A stretch of 64,000 nt of DNA from Rikenellaceae bacterium. Lineage in GTDB: Bacteria; Bacteroidota; Bacteroidia; Bacteroidales; Rikenellaceae. Location of the stretch: positions 286,496 through 350,495 of the forward strand of contig SUZH01000001.1 of NCBI GenBank assembly GCA_015060045.1, read 5' to 3'. Both the position numbers and the translations under genes were made by a program. This document shows, piece by piece, positions 59,396 through 64,000 of this stretch. Below the pieces are notes generated by a model. It saw nothing but the letters and a program-made list of their open reading frames with translations. It searched no databases and was not told the DNA's origin. Every line of letters starts with the position of its first letter. Within the stretch, counting starts at the first letter, position 1.

Positions 59396-61339
59396 ATGGA
59401 GGGTAAATACACATTACCGAAGGATGGCGGACTGATCGAAAAAGATGTGCCGCGCGATTTGTTGCACCGCTATGAGAAGATGCCTACGCGTGTCTTCCAG
59501 ACCGAGCAGGCGGGTGTTACGTACTTGGCCGATATGATCGTGCAGATGCTTTGTAAGCACAATGCCGAGCATGGCCAGGATGATTTCTACGAGGACTTCA
59601 ACCCCTTTGTGTTGGGCCTGACGACGGGTCGTACCCCGGTGGGTTTGTATCGTGAGCTGGTGAAGCGCTACGAGCGGGGCGAGGTGTCGTTCCGCAACGT
59701 GGTGGTTTATAGCCTCGATGAGTTCTATCCGATTGAGCAAAGCAACCCGCAGAGCCGCAACTACCGCATCCACCACGAATTTCTGAATCACATCGACATT
59801 CGTCCCGAGAATATCCATATCCTTGATGGCACGGTGGCAGCTGATGAGATTTCGCACTATAGTGAGGTGTACGACAAGGTTGGCCGCATCAATTTGATGA
59901 TTATCGGTGTCGGTGAGCAGGGCCAGATCGGTTTCAACGAGCCGGGTTCGTACGAGAAATCGCGCACGCGTCTGGTACAGCTCTCGCACAATTCGCGCAA
60001 GGTGCAGTCGGAGTTCTTCCACAACATGAACGAAACGCCCAAGATGGCCATCACGATGGGCATCGACACCATCATGCGCGCCGATAAGGTGGTGCTGATG
60101 GCGTGGGGCGAGGGCAAGGCTTCGGTGATCCGCGATATCGTCGAGGGAGATGTAACGAGCCTTGTGCCGGCCTCGTTCCTGCAGCGCCATAGCAACATGG
60201 AGGTCGTAGTGGATGAGAACGCTGCGAGCCTCTTGACGCGCGAGGTAGCTCCCTGGTTGGTAGGTCCTTGCGAATGGACACCGCGCTTTATGCGTAAGGC
60301 GGTGGTGTGGTTGTGTGGCAAGGTGAATAAGCCGATCTTGAAGCTGACCCACAACGACTATATCGAAAATTCGTTGGGCGAACTGCTCGAGGCAGCAGGT
60401 TCGTTCAACCAGATCAATATCCGGGTCTTCAACGACCTGCAACACACGATTACGGGTTGGCCGGGTGGCAAGCCCAACGCTGATGACTCGACGCGTCCTG
60501 TCCCCTCGACCCCCTTCCCGAAGCGTGTGCTGATCTTCTCGCCCCACCCCGATGACGATGTGATCTCGATGGGAGGTACGTTTATCCGCCTTGTGGAGCA
60601 TGGTCACGATGTCCATGTCGCCTACGAGACTTCGGGCAACGTGGCCGTGCATGATGATGTGGTTCTGCAGCACATCGACACGGCCAAGGAGTTGGGCTTT
60701 GGCGATCGTTTTGCGGAGATTGAGGAGGTGATTCGTACCAAGCGCGAGAAGGAGACCGAGCCGCGCGTATTGCTCGATCTGAAGGGGGCCATCCGTCGCG
60801 CCGAGGCCAAAGCGGCAGTCCGTTCGTTTGGCCTGCCTGCTTCGCATGTGCACTTCCTGAACCTGCCCTTCTACGAGACGGGCGGTGTGAAGAAGGGGCA
60901 ACTGACAGAGGCCGATATCGAGATCGTGGTGAAGCTTCTGCGCGAGATCCAGCCCGACCAGATCTACGCCGCCGGTGACCTGTCCGATCCGCATGGCACG
61001 CACCGTGTCTGCATCGAGGCCGTATTGGCTGCCCTGGAGGTGGTCAAGGAGGACGAGTGGCTTCAGCGTTGCCATATGTGGCTCTACCGTGGTGCCTGGA
61101 TGGAGTGGGATCTGGGTATGGTCGATATGGCCGTGCCGCTGTCACCCGATGAGTTGATCAAGAAACGTCACGCGATCTATCGTCACGTGTCGCAAAAGGA
61201 TATTGTTCCCTTCCCGGGTAGTGATACACGTGAGTTCTGGCAGCGCGCCGAGGAGCGTACGCAGCATACGGCCATGTTGTATGACAAGCTGGGTATGGCG
61301 GAATATCAGGCAATAGAGGTTTTTGTGAAGATGTTCTGA
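59396..61339 (+). CDS. nagB: Glucosamine-6-phosphate deaminase fused to PIG-L deacetylase domain
   Basis: The 647-residue protein has an N-terminal NagB domain (about residues 1-290), with GVGEQGQIGFNEPG near 170 and MGIDTIMRADKVVLMAWGEGKASVI near 225, which converts GlcN-6-P to fructose-6-P and ammonia. A C-terminal PIG-L/LmbE domain (about 375-560) has the metal motif SPHPDDDVISMGG near 381 and GDLSDPHGTHR near 526, consistent with an N-acetyl-glucosaminyl deacetylase. The fusion is known in Bacteroidota. I chose the ATG at 59396; a GTG at 59384 is possible. It could deacetylate then deaminate GlcNAc-derived sugars. Confidence 0.93.
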   Translation: MEGKYTLPKDGGLIEKDVPRDLLHRYEKMPTRVFQTEQAGVTYLADMIVQMLCKHNAEHGQDDFYEDFNPFVLGLTTGRTPVGLYRELVKRYERGEVSFRNVVVYSLDEFYPIEQSNPQSRNYRIHHEFLNHIDIRPENIHILDGTVAADEISHYSEVYDKVGRINLMIIGVGEQGQIGFNEPGSYEKSRTRLVQLSHNSRKVQSEFFHNMNETPKMAITMGIDTIMRADKVVLMAWGEGKASVIRDIVEGDVTSLVPASFLQRHSNMEVVVDENAASLLTREVAPWLVGPCEWTPRFMRKAVVWLCGKVNKPILKLTHNDYIENSLGELLEAAGSFNQINIRVFNDLQHTITGWPGGKPNADDSTRPVPSTPFPKRVLIFSPHPDDDVISMGGTFIRLVEHGHDVHVAYETSGNVAVHDDVVLQHIDTAKELGFGDRFAEIEEVIRTKREKETEPRVLLDLKGAIRRAEAKAAVRSFGLPASHVHFLNLPFYETGGVKKGQLTEADIEIVVKLLREIQPDQIYAAGDLSDPHGTHRVCIEAVLAALEVVKEDEWLQRCHMWLYRGAWMEWDLGMVDMAVPLSPDELIKKRHAIYRHVSQKDIVPFPGSDTREFWQRAEERTQHTAMLYDKLGMAEYQAIEVFVKMF

Positions 61340-61374
61340 TTTTACGAAGGACCTTCTATTTTGGGATTGGTGAG

Positions 61375-61400
61375 AGGCGTTCGCTAGGCGGACGCCTTTT
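61375..61400 (+). terminator. Terminator after nagB
   Basis: AGGCGT (61375-61380) pairs with ACGCCT (61392-61397) and a T run follows. The stem is short. Confidence 0.6.
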
Positions 61401-61449
61401 TGATGGTTTGATCGGACAGCCACGGATGGCTTGTTTTCGGTTGGGATAG

Positions 61450-61550
61450 GGACAAAAAAAGAAGGAAACCGTGAATCGGGCAGAACGCTCACGATTCGTC
61501 GATTTCCTCACCAACCTAAAACTACTAACCTAAAATGAACCTTAAAACTT
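61450..61550 (-). ncRNA. Candidate small RNA, about 100 nt, with own promoter and terminator
   Basis: On the minus strand the segment begins a few nt after a -7 element at 61556-61563. It ends in a long imperfect hairpin (GGAAATCG with CGGTTTCC and an inner GAATCG/CGATTC stem, about 61464-61507) followed by T7, a good intrinsic terminator. Between them is an unpaired region with three copies of a TTTnAGGTT-type motif. There is no long reading frame. The region lies between nagB and the FAD-dehydrogenase gene. I do not recognise a known RNA family. Confidence 0.55.
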
Positions 61551-61555
61551 CGTTG

Positions 61556-61586
61556 CAAAGATAAGGGCTTTTTAGAAGTTGTGCAA
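61556..61586 (-). promoter_or_regulatory. Promoter of the candidate small RNA
   Basis: The minus strand has TTG (61584-61586) and TATCTTTG (61556-61563) separated by 20 nt, as in the promoters of lspA and the lipoprotein gene at 57.1 kb. Confidence 0.6.
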
Positions 61587-61643
61587 GTTTTTTAATAAAA
61601 AAAATTCAAAAATTTTGAAGAATTTTTAACAATAGGTCATAAG

Positions 61644-61660
61644 ATGCTGATTTTCAGCAT
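61644..61660 (-). terminator. Hairpin after the FAD-dependent dehydrogenase gene
   Basis: ATGCTGA and TCAGCAT form a 7-bp stem 3 bp after the stop. A T run does not follow directly, but the next 70 bases are AT-rich with another AT hairpin. Terminator function is likely but weak. Confidence 0.45.
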
Positions 61661-61663
61661 TCA

Positions 61664-63217
61664 CTATTTTGCGTATTGAGCCACTGCATCGGCCACTCGT
61701 TCGCCATCCAGGGCGGCGGAGATGATACCTCCGGCATAACCTGCGCCCTCGCCCGTAGGGAAAAGACCCTCGATCTCGGGGTGCATCAGACTCTCCGGAT
61801 CGCGCGGAATACGCACAGGGGTCGAGGTGCGCGACTCGACGCCGACCACCACAGCCTCGTTCGTCACGAAGCCTCGCAGCTTGCGCCCGAAGGTCGAAAG
61901 CCCCATCCTGAGCCCCTCGGCAATGAAGCTTGGCATCCACAGATCGAGGCGCGAAGGGGTAATGCCGGGTACATAGGAGCTTTTTGGTAGCCCCGTAGAG
62001 GCCTTACCGGAGACGAAATCGGCTACACGCTGGGCAGGTGCGACCTGCCGATCACCACCCTGACGACGTGCCTCCTCCTCGAAGAGTTCTTGGAATTTCA
62101 GGCCTGCCAACGGGCCCCACTTCTCGACGAGGTGGGCATAATCGCTCTCCCGCACCTCGGTCACCAGGCCCGAATTGGCATAGGGCGAGGTGCGACCGCT
62201 GGGCGACATGCCGTTTACGACCGAATGGGCCGCATCGGTCATGGCCGGGACGATGAAGCCGCCCGGACACATGCAGAAGGAGTATACACCACGCCCATTC
62301 TCCTGGCTGACAAGCGAGTAGGAGGCAGCAGGAAGATACTCTCCGCGCTCGGGCTGGTGGTATTGAATCTGATCGATGAGGCGTTGTGGATGCTCGATGC
62401 GAACACCCATGGCAAAGGCCTTGCCCTCCAATCGTACACCGCGCTTGTGTAGTAGGTGGTAGATGTCGCGGGCCGAGTGACCCGTCGCCAGCACCACGGC
62501 CGCGCCCTCGATGCGCTCGTTGCCACACACCACACCCTTGACGCGGTTTTCACGCATAATCAGGTCCGTCACGCGACGCTCAAACAACACCTCGCCACCA
62601 CACGCCGTGATTGTCTGGCAGATGCGGCGGATGATGTAGGGGAGCTTGTCGGTGCCGATGTGGGGGTGTGCTTCGAACAAGATTTCGGGGTTTGCCCCGT
62701 GGAAAACCAGCGTCTGCAGCGCCTTGTTGTAGTCGCCGCGTTTCTTACTGCGCGTGAAGAGCTTACCATCCGAGAAGGTGCCTGCGCCACCCTCGCCAAA
62801 GGCGTAGTTTGAGTCGGGGTTAATCGCCTCGCCGCGGTTGATTTGTGCAATGTCGGTCTTGCGGGCCGAGACATCGCGGCCGCGCTCCAAGAGGATCGGC
62901 CGATAGCCCAACTCAATAAGTCTGAGCGAGGCAAAGAGGCCGGCAGGACCCGAACCCACCACCACGACTTCGGGTTTTCCGACGCACGAGGGGTAGTCGA
63001 AGTGGAGCGGAGCGGGTTGCTCCTCCTGATCGACGTAGATCTCAAGCGAAAGATTAACCAGGGGACGACGTTGGCGGGCATCGATCGAACGCTTCACAAC
63101 CCGCACCAGGGCGATGTCGCGGTCCGAGATACCGAGCCGTCGAGCCGCCAAGGCGGTGTAGTGCTTCGCATCGGCAGCCTCACGGGGCTGGAGTTGTAGG
63201 GTGAGTTTTACGGGCAT
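61664..63217 (-). CDS. FAD-dependent dehydrogenase, COG2509 type
   Basis: The 517-residue cytoplasmic flavoprotein has an N-terminal beta domain of about 85 residues (PVKLTLQLQPREAADAKHYTALAARRLG), then the dinucleotide motif VVVVGSGPAGLFASLRLIELGY near 86. The family's FGEGGAGTFSDGKLFTRSKKRG stretch follows near 137, and the protein ends with PTGEGAGYAGGIISAALDGERVADAVAQ. It matches uncharacterised FAD-dependent dehydrogenases common in Bacteroidota and Clostridia. I chose the ATG at 63215-63217 (MPVKLTL); an in-frame ATG to 63250 would start before the promoter at 63238-63245. The substrate is unknown. Confidence 0.9.
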   Translation of the reverse strand: MPVKLTLQLQPREAADAKHYTALAARRLGISDRDIALVRVVKRSIDARQRRPLVNLSLEIYVDQEEQPAPLHFDYPSCVGKPEVVVVGSGPAGLFASLRLIELGYRPILLERGRDVSARKTDIAQINRGEAINPDSNYAFGEGGAGTFSDGKLFTRSKKRGDYNKALQTLVFHGANPEILFEAHPHIGTDKLPYIIRRICQTITACGGEVLFERRVTDLIMRENRVKGVVCGNERIEGAAVVLATGHSARDIYHLLHKRGVRLEGKAFAMGVRIEHPQRLIDQIQYHQPERGEYLPAASYSLVSQENGRGVYSFCMCPGGFIVPAMTDAAHSVVNGMSPSGRTSPYANSGLVTEVRESDYAHLVEKWGPLAGLKFQELFEEEARRQGGDRQVAPAQRVADFVSGKASTGLPKSSYVPGITPSRLDLWMPSFIAEGLRMGLSTFGRKLRGFVTNEAVVVGVESRTSTPVRIPRDPESLMHPEIEGLFPTGEGAGYAGGIISAALDGERVADAVAQYAK

Positions 63218-63237
63218 AGATTGTGATTTCCGAAAGA

Positions 63238-63245
63238 CAAAAATA
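63238..63245 (-). promoter_or_regulatory. -7 element of the FAD-dependent dehydrogenase gene
   Basis: The minus strand reads TATTTTTG, 20 bp upstream of the chosen ATG. It lies about 75 bp from the divergent tRNA promoter. Confidence 0.5.
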
Positions 63246-63276
63246 GACAAAAAAATGCAATCTTTCTCTGTTGTGA

Positions 63277-63306
63277 TTGACTTTTAGGATTTTTTGCCTA
63301 CCTTTG
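63277..63306 (+). promoter_or_regulatory. Promoter of tRNA-Leu(UAG)
   Basis: TTG at 63277-63279 and TACCTTTG at 63299-63306 have a spacing of 19 nt. The mature tRNA starts at 63320. Confidence 0.6.
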
Positions 63307-63319
63307 TCTTCGATTTCAA

Positions 63320-63401
63320 GCGGATATGGTGTAATTGGTAGCCACGACAGACTTAGGATCTGTTGCCTCACGGCGTGGGGGTTCGAGTCCCTTTATCCGC
63401 A
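63320..63401 (+). tRNA. tRNA-Leu (anticodon TAG)
   Basis: The acceptor stem GCGGATA (63320-63326) pairs with TATCCGC (63394-63400), with discriminator A. The anticodon arm is ACAGA/TCTGT around the loop CTTAGGA, giving anticodon TAG (63354-63356). A long variable arm (near TGCCTCACGGCG) marks a class II Leu tRNA, and GGTTCGAGTCC supplies the T-loop. The 3' end doubles as the end of the adjacent recombinase gene. Confidence 0.96.
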
Positions 63402-64000
63402 CAGAGTTATTTTTGAGGGAGAATTTTCAAGTTTTCCCTCTTTTTTATTTTCATAACTATCTGATATTCTTTGAATTATAGAGAGTGCCTGATTGCAGTC
63501 AATGGTTCGATAATTCTCATTTTCCTTGTCCCAAAAAATTCCGCTCGGAAACAGCAAATTTTGGATTTTCTGGCATAATTCCAACTCCGAATTACTCCAC
63601 AAACCGCCTAATTTACAGCAGGTTGCAACCACTTCATCGACCGTTGAGGTGAGGTTCGATAAATTTCTTTTGACCTTTGCCATTTCTACCTCAATTTTTG
63701 CGAGTTTTTCTTGGATAACCTCCACGGTGGTCGTGTAAATATCTTCGTCAATATTGCCCATACCGAAATTCACTTTGCACTTTTTGAACTTATTCTCCAA
63801 CTCGCTCTTCTGCTTCTTCAAAAGCGACAACTGCTCTTTATGCTCGCTATCCTCCTCGAAAATGATGCCTGACACCACATCGCTGAACCACTCCAACAGC
63901 ATAGGTGGTATTGTGTAGCTATCCAACAGCTCGGCATACAGGCGGTGCAGTTTCTTTGCCGATACATTGTTCTTGCAGCCAGTTCGGTTGCATTTGTAGT
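63393..64000 (-). CDS. C-terminal part of a large serine recombinase (partial)
   Basis: The frame is open to the right edge; the visible part is 201 residues. It begins in a Cys-containing zinc-ribbon region (YKCNRTGCKNNVSAKK), then a coiled coil (HKEQLSLLKKQKSELENKF ... EVIQEKLAKIEVEMAKVKRNL), and ends in the NLLFPSGIFWDKENENYRT-type stretch seen in Bacteroidota site-specific serine recombinases (recombinase family). The catalytic N-terminus is outside the window. Its last codons TGC GGA TAA come from the 3' end of tRNA-Leu(UAG). It is much more AT-rich than its surroundings. Confidence 0.82.
   Translation of the reverse strand, partial: YKCNRTGCKNNVSAKKLHRLYAELLDSYTIPPMLLEWFSDVVSGIIFEEDSEHKEQLSLLKKQKSELENKFKKCKVNFGMGNIDEDIYTTTVEVIQEKLAKIEVEMAKVKRNLSNLTSTVDEVVATCCKLGGLWSNSELELCQKIQNLLFPSGIFWDKENENYRTIDCNQALSIIQRISDSYENKKEGKLENSPSKITLCG
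63394..64000. mobile_element. Left end of an integrated mobile element at tRNA-Leu(UAG)
   Basis: The tRNA 3' end (63394-63401) is the probable attachment core. From there to the window edge the DNA is strongly AT-rich (13 of 60 bases are G or C at 63421-63480) and encodes a recombinase pointing to the tRNA. The other boundary is outside the window. Confidence 0.65.

Noticed and set aside
59414..61075. 553-residue open frame on the minus strand
   Set aside because: Antisense to nagB, which is well supported by both domain motifs.
61535..61564. Nine-codon reading frame (MNLKTSLQR) on the plus strand in the small-RNA region
   Set aside because: Too short, no plus-strand promoter, and the minus-strand promoter and terminator explain the region better. 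It may be the remnant of a fucP-like leader.

Overview
The window is chromosomal DNA from a Bacteroidota, most likely a Rikenellaceae/Alistipes-type gut bacterium. This is inferred from three things: SusC/SusD surface genes, promoters of the Bacteroidota type (TAnnTTTG with an upstream TTG/TTTG about 19-21 nt away, and few Shine-Dalgarno sequences), and a fairly GC-rich sequence for Bacteroidales. Species cannot be fixed from the sequence alone.

Region 0-34 kb is mainly core chromosome. It holds an ECF sigma factor with an overlapping membrane protein; rplY and pth; folC and lnt; a pair of UroD/MtaA-fold proteins with a YbaK deacylase and a FucP-type transporter; and a long minus-strand run (membrane protein, S41 protease, histidine kinase, DUF4271, hemD, rnpA, yidD, ComEC-like, methyltransferase, YihY, DUF2520, KdsC-like). 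Then come ispH, cmk and LysE, a hemerythrin-LuxR regulator, an LTA-synthase-type sulfatase, upp, hflX, tonB, rlmN, thioredoxin, lspA and tRNA-Leu(CAG). An AT-rich three-gene cassette for secreted proteins of unknown function (9.4-12.1 kb) interrupts this background.

Region 34.3-54.0 kb is one co-directional minus-strand block of thirteen genes. It reads like a polysaccharide utilization locus (PUL). In transcription order: a phosphodiester glycosidase (NAGPA-type) lipoprotein, a GHL10-like lipoprotein, SusC, SusD, a DUF5018-like surface lipoprotein, a second GHL10-like lipoprotein, an SGNH hydrolase, a DUF5009 membrane acyltransferase-like protein, DUF4434, an AGE epimerase, a metallophosphoesterase, a secreted FAD oxidoreductase and a CE2-like esterase. 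None of the TIM-barrel families here (GHL10, DUF4434) has a well established activity, so the substrate is open. NAGPA, the phosphoesterase and the adjacent amino-sugar genes (54-61 kb: an AmpG-like MFS permease, a ROK regulator, NagB fused to a PIG-L deacetylase) make a phosphodiester-linked amino-sugar glycan a reasonable guess.

The points most worth following are: a G9 tract in the susC signal-peptide codons (possible phase variation); a candidate ~100-nt small RNA at 61.45-61.55 kb with its own promoter and terminator and complementarity to the fucP start region; a near-identical 3' hairpin behind two paralogous DUF5018-type genes; the chimeric low-GC lipoprotein cassette; and, at the right edge, a serine-recombinase gene whose stop codon lies inside the 3' end of tRNA-Leu(UAG), which marks the boundary of an integrated element that continues off the window.
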